A stretch of DNA of 64,000 nt from Streptomyces sp. NBC_00286 (GTDB lineage: Bacteria > Actinomycetota > Actinomycetes > Streptomycetales > Streptomycetaceae). Position numbers and translations under genes: made by a program. The notes beneath the pieces were generated by a model, which was given only the letters and a program-made list of their open reading frames with translations, was not told the origin of the DNA and ran no database searches. This document shows positions 16,580-24,166 of this stretch, piece by piece; position 1 is the first letter of the stretch; each line of letters begins with the position of its first letter. Location of the stretch: NCBI RefSeq assembly GCF_036173125.1, contig NZ_CP108054.1:6415001-6479000 (forward strand), in the 5' to 3' direction.

Positions 16580-17538
16580 CCGGCACACAGCTCCTTCGCG
16601 GTGAGATCGGTCATCTCCGCCATGCCGAAACCGAAGGGCCTGACGATCTCGAGAAGCTCCTTGTAGTTGTTCTCCTTGAGCTTGAGCAGTTCCTCGTTGA
16701 AGGCGTCACGGAAGTTCTGCTCGGACAGCCGGAAGGCGAATCCGCCCGCGCCGTAGACGGGCTTTCCGTCGATCTCGGGCTGGAAGGGTTCGGTCGCCTC
16801 GGCCCGGTTGGATCCCTTCACCGCGTCGCTGACCGTGATGCGGGTACCCGCGAAGGCGTCCACCCGCCCCTGGGCCACCGCGTCGAGGCCGGCGACCTGG
16901 TCCGGCAGGATCAGGATGTTGCCGATACCCGCGGCCTTGGCCGAGTCGATTTGGGCGTAGGCCTTTCCCGAGGCGAGCTTGAGATTCTTCGCCTTGACGT
17001 CCTCATACGTCTTGATGCCGTGCGGATTGCCCTTCCTGACGATGAAGGCGTCCAGCATCAGGTAGTCCGGGTCGGAGAAGAGCACTTGCTCGCACCGGTC
17101 GGGATTGATGTACATCCCGGCGGACACCACATCGAACTGTCGGGCCTTCAGTCCGGGAATGAGGGCGCCGAACTCCACCGGCACTGGCTTGATCTCGCCG
17201 ATGCCGAGCCGCTCGAAGATAACCTTGGCGATAGCGGGGGCTTCTCCGGTGGCCTGTCCGTCGTCTCCCACATAACCGAACGGCGGCTCGCTGGCGATGC
17301 CGATTTTCACGGACCCCTGATCCTTCAGGGTGTCCAGCAGGCTGCCTCCCAGCACCTTTCCCTCGTCGGGGACGCGGCTGCAGCCCGCCACCCCGAGACT
17401 TCCCGCAGCGCCCAGCGCCGCCGCTCCTGTGAGCAAAGAGCGGCGGCTGAGACCTCTGAGGGACCCGTTGTCGGTTCCTGATCGGTTTGCGTGTGGTCGA
17501 GCCATGGGCGCGCGGCTACCCGAACCAACGGAAGTCAT
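16576..17538 (-). CDS. ehuB: Ehu-type ABC transporter substrate-binding lipoprotein
   Basis: The ATG at 17538 is preceded by GGAAGGA. The N-terminus carries LSRRSLLTGAA, a twin-arginine-like pair, then lipobox LGVAGC. A family 3 solute-binding fold follows (VKIGIASEPPFGYVG, FGALIPGLKARQFDVV, SAGMYINPDRCEQVLFS). It captures the solute outside the membrane for EhuCD. It is the first gene of the operon and divergent from the DUF3830 gene across 176 bases that must hold both promoters. Confidence 0.9.
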   Translation of the reverse strand: MTSVGSGSRAPMARPHANRSGTDNGSLRGLSRRSLLTGAAALGAAGSLGVAGCSRVPDEGKVLGGSLLDTLKDQGSVKIGIASEPPFGYVGDDGQATGEAPAIAKVIFERLGIGEIKPVPVEFGALIPGLKARQFDVVSAGMYINPDRCEQVLFSDPDYLMLDAFIVRKGNPHGIKTYEDVKAKNLKLASGKAYAQIDSAKAAGIGNILILPDQVAGLDAVAQGRVDAFAGTRITVSDAVKGSNRAEATEPFQPEIDGKPVYGAGGFAFRLSEQNFRDAFNEELLKLKENNYKELLEIVRPFGFGMAEMTDLTAKELCAG

Positions 17539-17714
17539 GCCGGTCCTTCCCAGTCACTGAGTCCACTCATCCCTAAATGCCCGGTATATGTGGATTAGTT
17601 GTGTGGGGTGGCCGGTTCGTGACCCCGTCGTGGGCGCGCCTTGACCCACACGCGCCACGTGCCGCACAGGACCTACCCGTGGATTCCGGTCCACACCGGG
17701 GTACGGGTGTGACC

Positions 17715-18215
17715 ATGGCCGACCGTTACATCGACGTCTCCCTGACCAAGCGCGGAGTCCACTGCACCGCAAAGCTCCTCGACGACCGCGCCCCCATCAC
17801 CTGCGAGGCGGTGTGGAACGCGCTCCCGCTCGGCAGCGACGTCTACCACGCGAAGTACGCCCGCAACGAGATCTACACCCTGCTCCCCGCCTTCGCCCCC
17901 GACGAACCCCCGCTCGAAAACCCCACCGTCACCCCCATCCCCGGCGATCTGTGCTACTTCTCCTTCTCCGGCACACAGCTGGGCACGAAGTCGTACGGCT
18001 ACGGCGGGGCCTCCGGCGTCCAGCACGGCACCCCGGTCATCGACCTGGCCCTCTTCTACGAACGCAACAACCTGCTGATCAACGCCGACGTCGGCTGGGT
18101 CCCCGGCATCGTCTGGGGCCAGGTCGTGGACGGCCTGGAAGCCATGGCGGAGGCATGCAACGACCTGTGGAGGGCGGGCGCGCTGGGAGAGACGCTGAGT
18201 TTCCGTAGGGCCTGA
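17715..18215 (+). CDS. DUF3830 family protein (cyclophilin-like fold)
   Basis: The start is set at the ATG at 17715; a GTG six bases earlier is equally possible. The 166-residue cytoplasmic protein matches the DUF3830 family, whose solved members adopt a cyclophilin-like barrel without known activity. Motifs include AVWNALPLGSDVYHAKYARNEIY and TPIPGDLCYFSF. It is divergent from ehuB and precedes the amidase, which points to a catabolic role. Confidence 0.75.
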   Translation: MADRYIDVSLTKRGVHCTAKLLDDRAPITCEAVWNALPLGSDVYHAKYARNEIYTLLPAFAPDEPPLENPTVTPIPGDLCYFSFSGTQLGTKSYGYGGASGVQHGTPVIDLALFYERNNLLINADVGWVPGIVWGQVVDGLEAMAEACNDLWRAGALGETLSFRRA

Positions 18216-18228
18216 TAGCAGGGCTGCC

Positions 18229-18406
18229 GCGCCCCGTAAGGGGCGCGGGGCTGTGTCATTTTGCGGCTCCGCCGCGATGGGGGTCCCCCCGCTCATGGGG
18301 GTCCCCCCGCTCGAGCGAAGCCGAGAGTGGGGGAGGAGTCGAGAGTGGGGGAGCGACCAGCCCCCACCGGGCCCGCGGGTCAATCACCGTGCTTCCAGCG
18401 GAGCGC
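18229..18406 (-). repeat. Dispersed intergenic element, copy f (long form)
   Basis: Read on the minus strand it opens with AGCGCTCCGCTGGAAGCACG, encoding the amidase C-terminus. It then carries the tandem CCCCCACTCTCGG units and GGGGGGACCCCC units as in copy c. It ends with CGGAGCCGCA, CACAGCCCCGCGCCCC and the hairpin GCGCCCC-GTAA-GGGGCGC. Confidence 0.85.
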
Positions 18407-19802
18407 TTGGCGGGGGATCCACATGGGCGACCCCCGCCTCGTACAGCGCGTGTGCCGCTCGTAGCACCAGGTCGTCCCGGTGGCGGGCGGCCACGAGCTG
18501 CAGGCCCACCGGCAGCCCGTCGCCGTCCAGGCCGACAGGGACGCTGGCCGCGGGCTGCTGCGACATGTTGAAGGGGTACGTGAACGGGGTCCAGCCCGTC
18601 CAGCGCCGGTGCCCCGAGCCCTTCGGCACCTCCGCGCCCGCCTCGAACGCGGTGATCGGCAGCGTCGGCGTGACCAGCAGGTCGTACTTCTCGTGGAAGC
18701 GGCCCATCCGCCGGCCCAGGTCCATCCGTACGTCCACCGCGGCCAGATAGTCGAGCGCGCTGTAACGGGCACCCAGATCGCAGATCTCCCGCAGCCCCGG
18801 ATCCAGCAGCTCCCGCTGATGCGGCCCGAGATTCTGCGTCACCCGCGCGGCCCCGCTGAACCACAGGGTGTGGAAGGCCTCCACCGGCTCGGTGAAATCG
18901 GGGTCGGCCTCCTCGACGAACGCGCCGAGAGACGCGAGCCCCTCCACACCCCGCCGCACGGCCGCCGCGACACCCGGGTGTACGGGCACCTGCCCGCCCA
19001 GGGAGGGCGAGTACGCGACCCGCAGCCCCCGCACGCCGCCGTCCAGCGCGTCCGTGAACCGCCCGGTGGGCGGCGCGAGCGCGGACCAGTCGCGGGCGTC
19101 CGTACCGCTGATCACGTCCATCAGGAGAGCCGCGTCGGCGGCGTCCCGCGTCATCGGTCCCACGTGCGCGAGCGTCCCGAAGGCGCTCGCCGGATACAGC
19201 GGCACCCGCCCGTACGTCGGCTTCAGCGCGAAGATTCCGCAGAAGGCGGCGGGGATACGGACACTGCCGCCGCCGTCCGTGCCCAGCGACAGCGGGCCCG
19301 CGCCCATGGCCACGGCCGCCGCACTTCCGCCGCTCGAACCGCCCGGCGTACGCGACAGGTCGTACGGATTCCGCGTGATCCCCGACTGCGGCGAGTCCGT
19401 GACGCCCTTCCACCCGAACTCCGGCGTCGTCGTCTTGCCGACAAAGACGGCGCCGTGCTCGCGCAGCCGGGCCACCGAGGGCGCGTCCTCGTCCCAACGT
19501 CCTTCCACGCGCACGGTGTTGGAGCCCTTCAGGGTGGGCCCGCCTCGCATCAGCAGGATGTCCTTCACCGTGACCGGCACCCCGTCCAGGAGCCCGGCCG
19601 GCTCACCGCGCCGCCAGCGCTCGGCCGACTCCCGCGCCCGCTCGAGCGCCTCGTCGGCGGTGAGGCGCACGAAGGCGTTCACGGAGGGCTGGATCTCCTC
19701 GGCCCGTCGGAGAGCGTCCCGCGTCGCTTCCACGGGGCTGAATTCGCCCTTGCGGTACCCCTCGACGAGTTGCAGCGCGGTCAGCTCGGTGAGCTCGGTC
19801 AT
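18384..19802 (-). CDS. Amidase-signature (AS) family amidase
   Basis: The ATG at 19802 sits five bases after GGAGGGTGG. The 472-residue enzyme has the Ser-cisSer-Lys triad in context: Lys80 (VTVKDIL), cis-Ser in PGGSSGGS (about 156) and nucleophile Ser180 (GTDGGGSVRIP). It hydrolyses a carboxamide; the natural substrate is not predictable. It lies 15 bases downstream of the EutA-like genes on the same strand, so it is probably the last gene of a three-gene catabolic operon. The C-terminal PSAPLEAR is encoded by repeat copy f. Confidence 0.9.
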   Translation of the reverse strand: MTELTELTALQLVEGYRKGEFSPVEATRDALRRAEEIQPSVNAFVRLTADEALERARESAERWRRGEPAGLLDGVPVTVKDILLMRGGPTLKGSNTVRVEGRWDEDAPSVARLREHGAVFVGKTTTPEFGWKGVTDSPQSGITRNPYDLSRTPGGSSGGSAAAVAMGAGPLSLGTDGGGSVRIPAAFCGIFALKPTYGRVPLYPASAFGTLAHVGPMTRDAADAALLMDVISGTDARDWSALAPPTGRFTDALDGGVRGLRVAYSPSLGGQVPVHPGVAAAVRRGVEGLASLGAFVEEADPDFTEPVEAFHTLWFSGAARVTQNLGPHQRELLDPGLREICDLGARYSALDYLAAVDVRMDLGRRMGRFHEKYDLLVTPTLPITAFEAGAEVPKGSGHRRWTGWTPFTYPFNMSQQPAASVPVGLDGDGLPVGLQLVAARHRDDLVLRAAHALYEAGVAHVDPPPSAPLEAR

Positions 19803-19817
19803 CCACCCTCCAAAAGG

Positions 19818-20549
19818 TCACACCTGCACAATGGGCTCCCGTGTGAACAGCATCCCCAGCTCAGGCGCGTTCACCCGGCGGTCGGCCAACCGCAGGGCTT
19901 CCCAGACCGTGACCTGGTTCGCGGTGAGCACCGGTTTGGCAAGGGCTTTCTCCAGGGCGGGGAGGTGGGAGGCCGTGTGGAGGGCGGTGTCCGGGAGGAG
20001 GACGGCGTCCGCGTCGGGGTGGTCGCCCTGGCGGGCCATGGTGAGGACCTCGTCGGCGCCCCACGTGCCGACCTCCGCCGCCGTGATGATGCCGCTGCCA
20101 CGGACGGAGACCACCTCGATCCCCGCGTCCTTGAGGAACGCGGAGAACATCGCGGCCACATCCTCCGGATACGTCGCCGCGATCGCGACCCGTCGCGCGC
20201 CCAGCTCACGGATAGCGTGGACGAAGGCGAAGGACGTGGAGGAGGCGGGCAGGCCGGCCGTACGGGCGAGGGCGCGGACCTGCTCATGGGCGCCCTCCCA
20301 GCCGTACACGAAGCTGCCGGACGTGCACGCCCACACCACCGCCTCCGCGCCGGACAGCCGCAGCTCCTCGACGCCGGCCGCGAGCCGGGCCGCCGAGCCC
20401 ATCTCCAGCAGCGCGTCCTCACGGTGGGCGTCCTCGCCGATGTCCGTGTGGACGAGCGTGAGGCGGACGTCGCTGCCCAGGAGCAGCTCGATGCGCGGGT
20501 AGTCGTCCTCGGCCGAGTAGCCCGGGTAGAGGAATCCGAGTGCCGTCAT
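19818..20549 (-). CDS. EutA/maleate isomerase-like protein lacking the second catalytic Cys
   Basis: The ATG at 20549 overlaps the stop of the upstream paralogue (ATGA). The 243-residue protein belongs to the Asp/Glu racemase superfamily, in the group that includes maleate cis-trans isomerase, arylmalonate decarboxylase and ectoine-utilisation protein EutA. The first catalytic Cys is present (VVWACTSGSF). At the second site, where the family has Cys-Thr, it reads VLLPDTALHT, so Asp replaces Cys. A one-Cys enzyme could be a decarboxylase-like or non-isomerising variant. Confidence 0.8.
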   Translation of the reverse strand: MTALGFLYPGYSAEDDYPRIELLLGSDVRLTLVHTDIGEDAHREDALLEMGSAARLAAGVEELRLSGAEAVVWACTSGSFVYGWEGAHEQVRALARTAGLPASSTSFAFVHAIRELGARRVAIAATYPEDVAAMFSAFLKDAGIEVVSVRGSGIITAAEVGTWGADEVLTMARQGDHPDADAVLLPDTALHTASHLPALEKALAKPVLTANQVTVWEALRLADRRVNAPELGMLFTREPIVQV

Positions 20550-21505
20550 GCCCAACCTTCCTGTTCTTCCGGCAGTACGGGCCCCTGTGACTCAGGTACC
20601 GACCCCGGCATCGCTCCCGGTACCGACCCCGGAATCGATGCTTCCGGGATCGGAGCTTCCGGGACCGATCCGGGCATCGATGTTTCCGGGAACGATCCGG
20701 GCATCGATGTTTCCGGGAACGCTCCCGGCATCGACTCCGGCATTGCTTCCGGCGTCACCGGATGCTGCCGCGCCGAATGGTCGATCAGCGCCTGATAGGG
20801 CCCCACCGCTCGCGTACCCATGTGACGCAGTGCGGCCCACATCGTCACCTGGTTGGCTGAGATGACGGGAATCCGCAGCTCGGCCTCCAGCTGCGGGATC
20901 ACGTCGTACGTGGGGAGGTTGGTGCAGCTGATGAACAGCGCGTCCGCGGCGCCGCGTACCGCCTCGCGGGCCATGTCGACGACGTCCCGGTAGGGGACCT
21001 TCCAGATGTGCCGGGTCAGGCCGAGGGACGAGGTGCCGATGATCTCGATGCCGGCCTCGGCGAGGTACTCCTCCAGGGCCCGGGTCACGGACACGGTGTA
21101 GGGCGTGACCAGGGCGATCCGGCGGGCGCCCAGTTCCTGGAGGGCTTCGAGGAGCGCACCGGAGGTGGTCAGGGACTGCACCTCGCCGGCCCGGGTCATG
21201 GCCTCGCACATCGCGCGCTCGCCCGCGATACCGCCGACGAAACTGCCTGACGTACAGGCGTACGCGACGACCTCGGGATGTACCGCGTTCAGCGCGCGCA
21301 CCGCTTCGCCGAGCGTCTCGTGCTCACTGACCAGCCGTGCGAGGTCGAGGCTGACCTCGACGGGCACAAAAGGGGTGCGGGTCAGATGCAGTGAGACCTC
21401 GTCCGGCACCCAGCGCCACAGCTCGCGGTCCAGGGCGAAGTCGAAGGGAGCGACGATGCCGACACCGCGCTGTGGGTGCGGTCCACCGAGGAAGGAGACG
21501 TCCAT
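20546..21505 (-). CDS. EutA/maleate isomerase-like protein with repetitive C-terminal tail
   Basis: In this 319-residue protein both catalytic Cys are present (VAYACTSGSF and LFISCTNLPT), as in maleate cis-trans isomerases. The family domain ends near residue 245 (GPYQALIDHSARQHP). Beyond it is a ~70-residue Pro/Ser/Glu tail of PGSFPETSM-like units, encoded by tandem DNA repeats at about 20600-20760. It is first in the operon with the paralogue and the amidase, divergent from the dehydrogenase gene. The start is ATG at 21505 with only a weak binding site. Confidence 0.8.
   Translation of the reverse strand: MDVSFLGGPHPQRGVGIVAPFDFALDRELWRWVPDEVSLHLTRTPFVPVEVSLDLARLVSEHETLGEAVRALNAVHPEVVAYACTSGSFVGGIAGERAMCEAMTRAGEVQSLTTSGALLEALQELGARRIALVTPYTVSVTRALEEYLAEAGIEIIGTSSLGLTRHIWKVPYRDVVDMAREAVRGAADALFISCTNLPTYDVIPQLEAELRIPVISANQVTMWAALRHMGTRAVGPYQALIDHSARQHPVTPEAMPESMPGAFPETSMPGSFPETSMPGSVPEAPIPEASIPGSVPGAMPGSVPESQGPVLPEEQEGWA
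20600..20760. repeat. In-frame degenerate tandem repeat in the EutA-like gene tail
   Basis: Units of about 30 bases built on ATCCGGGCATCGATGTTTCC and its variants repeat four to five times. They encode the tail described for the gene at 20546-21505. Confidence 0.7.
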
Positions 21506-21517
21506 GAGCAGGCCCCA

Positions 21518-21540
21518 AACTCAAGTCGAGCTAATGAGTT
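21518..21540. promoter_or_regulatory. Inverted repeat in the divergent EutA-like/dehydrogenase promoter region
   Basis: AACTCA and TGAGTT are separated by 11 bases, directly upstream of the EutA-like gene. The symmetry is operator-like; a FadR- or IclR-type regulator encoded nearby could bind here. No match to a known box was recognised. Confidence 0.35.
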
Positions 21541-21758
21541 GATGGTGAAGAACCGGCCCGAGGGGCCGGGGGACACAAGCCGGCGCATGCCGGGACGTCG
21601 GGACAGGAAAGCGGACCGCCTACGGGTCCATGTTGACGAAGGTAGGTTCCGGTGCGAGCGTGGTCAATCCGTGCATCTCAGACGGCTTCCGCAGTTGTCC
21701 CGCAAGTGTGCCCAGACCCAAGAGAAGCGGACTCGGATTGCGAAACGGTTTCCCCCCG

Positions 21759-22736
21759 ATGACGGCACCCATGTCCACGTCCACGGCTGAAAACAAGCCG
21801 ACCCTTTTGGTGCTCGACGCCGAGCCGCCGCCTCGGCTCGGGCGGCTCACCGGGCGGGCCCGGATCGAGCATGCCGACGAGTCGACGCTGGCCTCGTTGC
21901 TGCCGTCCGCGGACGTCCTGCTTGTGTGGGACTTCACATCGCACGCGGTGCGGCGCGCCTGGCCCGGCGATGGGCCGCGGCCGCGGTGGGTGCACACGGC
22001 GAGCGCGGGCGTGGACCATCTGATGTGTCCGGAGCTCGCCTCGTCGGACACGGTGGTGACGAACGCGCGCGGCGTCTTCGATCAGCCGATCGCCGAGTAC
22101 GTGGCCGCGCTCGTGCTGGCCATGGCCAAGGATCTGCCGCGTACGTTGGACCTTCAGCGGGAGCGGGAGTGGCGGCACCGCGAATCGCAACGGGTCGCGG
22201 GCACGCGCGCGTGCGTGGTCGGCTCCGGGCCGATCGGCCGGGCGATCGAGCAGACCCTGAAGGCGCTCGGCATCAAGACTGCTCTGGTTGGGCGTACCGG
22301 GCGTGCCGGTGTCCACGGTCCCGACGAACTCGACCGGCTGATGGCGCGGGCGGACTGGGTCGTGTCCGCCGCCCCCCTCACCGACGAGACGGCTGGAATG
22401 TTCAACGCGCGGCGCTTCGGCCTCATGCAGCCGTCCGCGCGCTTCATCAACGTCGGGCGGGGGCAGCTCGTCGATGAGGACGCGCTGGCGGAGGCTCTGT
22501 CGAAGCACTGGATCGCGGGGGCGGCGCTCGACGTCTTCGAACACGAGCCGCTCACTGCGGAGAGCCCTCTGTGGGAGCTCCCCGGCCTGATCGTGTCGCC
22601 CCACATGAGTGGCGACACGATCGGGTGGCGGGATGAACTCGGGGCGCAGTTCGTGGAGTTGTACGAGCTGTGGGAGGCGGGGGAGCCACTGCCTAACGTG
22701 GTGGACAAGCGGCGCGGGTACGTGCCGGGTCACTGA
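21759..22736 (+). CDS. D-isomer-specific 2-hydroxyacid dehydrogenase
   Basis: This ~325-residue NAD(P)-dependent enzyme has Rossmann motif VVGSGPIGRAIEQ, catalytic Arg in NVGRGQLVDEDAL, Glu in DVFEHEPL and His in VSPHMSGD. It reversibly reduces a 2-keto acid to the D-hydroxyacid. The start is uncertain: ATG at 21759 or 21771, neither with a good ribosome site. It is divergent from the EutA-like/amidase operon, fitting a pathway that releases a keto or hydroxy acid. Confidence 0.82.
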   Translation: MTAPMSTSTAENKPTLLVLDAEPPPRLGRLTGRARIEHADESTLASLLPSADVLLVWDFTSHAVRRAWPGDGPRPRWVHTASAGVDHLMCPELASSDTVVTNARGVFDQPIAEYVAALVLAMAKDLPRTLDLQREREWRHRESQRVAGTRACVVGSGPIGRAIEQTLKALGIKTALVGRTGRAGVHGPDELDRLMARADWVVSAAPLTDETAGMFNARRFGLMQPSARFINVGRGQLVDEDALAEALSKHWIAGAALDVFEHEPLTAESPLWELPGLIVSPHMSGDTIGWRDELGAQFVELYELWEAGEPLPNVVDKRRGYVPGH

Positions 22737-22745
22737 GGGGTTGTT

Positions 22746-22994
22746 TCGCCCCCGCCGCCCCTACCCATACCCATCCCGGGGCCTGGCCCCCGAAGGGGGT
22801 CCGGGGCGCAGTCCCGAGCGGGTCCAGCGGCGCAGCCCCCGAACGGGGTCCGGGGCCTGGCCCCCGAACGGGGTCCGGGGCGCAGCCCCGTGGGGGTGCG
22901 GGGCGCAGCCCCGACGGGGTCTGGGGGCGGAGCCCCCAGTGGGGTCCAGGGGCGGAGCCCCTTGGTATGGGATGGGTAAGGGCGGCGGGGGCGG
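22746..22994. repeat. GC-rich palindromic repeat array between two genes
   Basis: This 250-base segment has outer arms CGCCCCCGCCGCCC...ACCCAT (from 22748) and its complement (to 22993). They enclose about seven units related to GGGGTCCGGGGCGCAGCCCC, each a small hairpin. It lies between the dehydrogenase stop and the LLM oxidoreductase start, where it may act as a terminator cluster. Confidence 0.8.
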
Positions 22995-23062
22995 AATAAA
23001 CCGCCGACCGGCCCCCGTTAGAACGCCGCGGACCCACAGTCGTACCCAGCAGGAGGCACCCC

Positions 23063-24166
23063 GTGGCGGCAGACGAGATACGAGGCGACACGGCGGGCAC
23101 CGCCCCGGTGCCGCTCTCCGTGCTGGACCTGGCAACCGTCGGCGCCGGACACACCGCCACCGACGCCCTCCGCACCAGCGTCGAAATCGCCCGCCTCGCG
23201 GAAAGCCGCGGCTTCCACCGCTACTGGGTGGCCGAACACCACTCCATGCCCGGCGTCGCATCGACCTCCCCGGCCGTGATCCTCGCCCACCTCGCCGCCC
23301 ACACGGACCGGATACGCCTCGGCTCGGGCGGCGTGATGCTGCCCAACCACGCGCCGCTCGTCATCGCGGAACAGTTCGGCACCTTGGAGGCCATGGCCCC
23401 GGGCCGTATCGACCTGGGCCTCGGCCGCGCCCCGGGCACGGACGGCGCGACGGCCGCCGCCCTACGCCGCACCGACCGGCTCAACGAGGGCGCAGACGAC
23501 TTCTCCCAGCAACTCGCGGAGCTGACCCGCTTCTTGGACGACGACTTCCCGGACGGCCACCGCTACGCCCGTATCCACGCGGTCCCGGGCCCGATCCAGG
23601 CCACCGCCCCCGGCGGCGTACAGTCCCCGCACCGCCCACCCGTCTGGCTCCTCGGCTCCTCCGGCTTCAGCGCCCGGCTCGCCGGCAGCCTCGGCCTGCC
23701 GTTCGCCTTCGCGCACCACTTCTCGGCGCAGAACACGATTCCGGCCCTCGACCTCTACCGCGAGTCCTTCACACCCTCCGAAGTCCTCGACGCCCCGTAC
23801 GCCCTCATCGGCGTCTCCGCGCTCGCCACGGATGACGAGAAGGAGGCCCGTCGCCAGGTCATGGCCGGGGCCCTGAGCATGATCCGGCTGCGCACCGGGC
23901 GACCGGGACTCGTTCCCACTCCGGAGGAGGCGGAGGCGTACGAATTCAGCCCCATGGAGCGGGAGTTCATCGACTCCTGGAACTCCAACGTCATCCACGG
24001 CACCGCGGACGAGGTCCGCGCAGGCCTCGACGACCTCCAAAAGCGCACGGGCGCGGACGAGTTGATGCTCACGAGCCACGCCCACAGCGGAGACGTACGC
24101 CTGCGCTCGTACGAACTGATCGCCGACGCCTACGAGTTGCCGCAGACTCGGACGGCTCAGGTCTGA
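23063..24166 (+). CDS. Luciferase-like (LLM class) flavin-dependent oxidoreductase
   Basis: The GTG start at 23063 follows AGGAGG. The 367-residue TIM-barrel protein of the bacterial luciferase superfamily has LSVLDLATVG, YWVAEHHSMPG, GSGGVMLPNHAPLVIAEQFG and PGRIDLGLGRAPGTD, and ends near the cdgA stop, which it meets tail to tail with a 10-base overlap. It probably uses FMN(H2) from a reductase. The substrate is unknown. The family often sits alone in Streptomyces chromosomes. Confidence 0.88.
   Translation: MAADEIRGDTAGTAPVPLSVLDLATVGAGHTATDALRTSVEIARLAESRGFHRYWVAEHHSMPGVASTSPAVILAHLAAHTDRIRLGSGGVMLPNHAPLVIAEQFGTLEAMAPGRIDLGLGRAPGTDGATAAALRRTDRLNEGADDFSQQLAELTRFLDDDFPDGHRYARIHAVPGPIQATAPGGVQSPHRPPVWLLGSSGFSARLAGSLGLPFAFAHHFSAQNTIPALDLYRESFTPSEVLDAPYALIGVSALATDDEKEARRQVMAGALSMIRLRTGRPGLVPTPEEAEAYEFSPMEREFIDSWNSNVIHGTADEVRAGLDDLQKRTGADELMLTSHAHSGDVRLRSYELIADAYELPQTRTAQV

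Noticed and set aside
14381..17538. Calling the ABC importer a proven ectoine transporter
   Set aside because: The family name suggests it, but the ectoine-degrading enzymes are absent, so the substrate is left open.
18480..20795. 771-codon open frame on the plus strand over the amidase and EutA-like genes
   Set aside because: It spans three real minus-strand genes, and its translation is the Arg/His/Gly-rich type seen in shadow frames.
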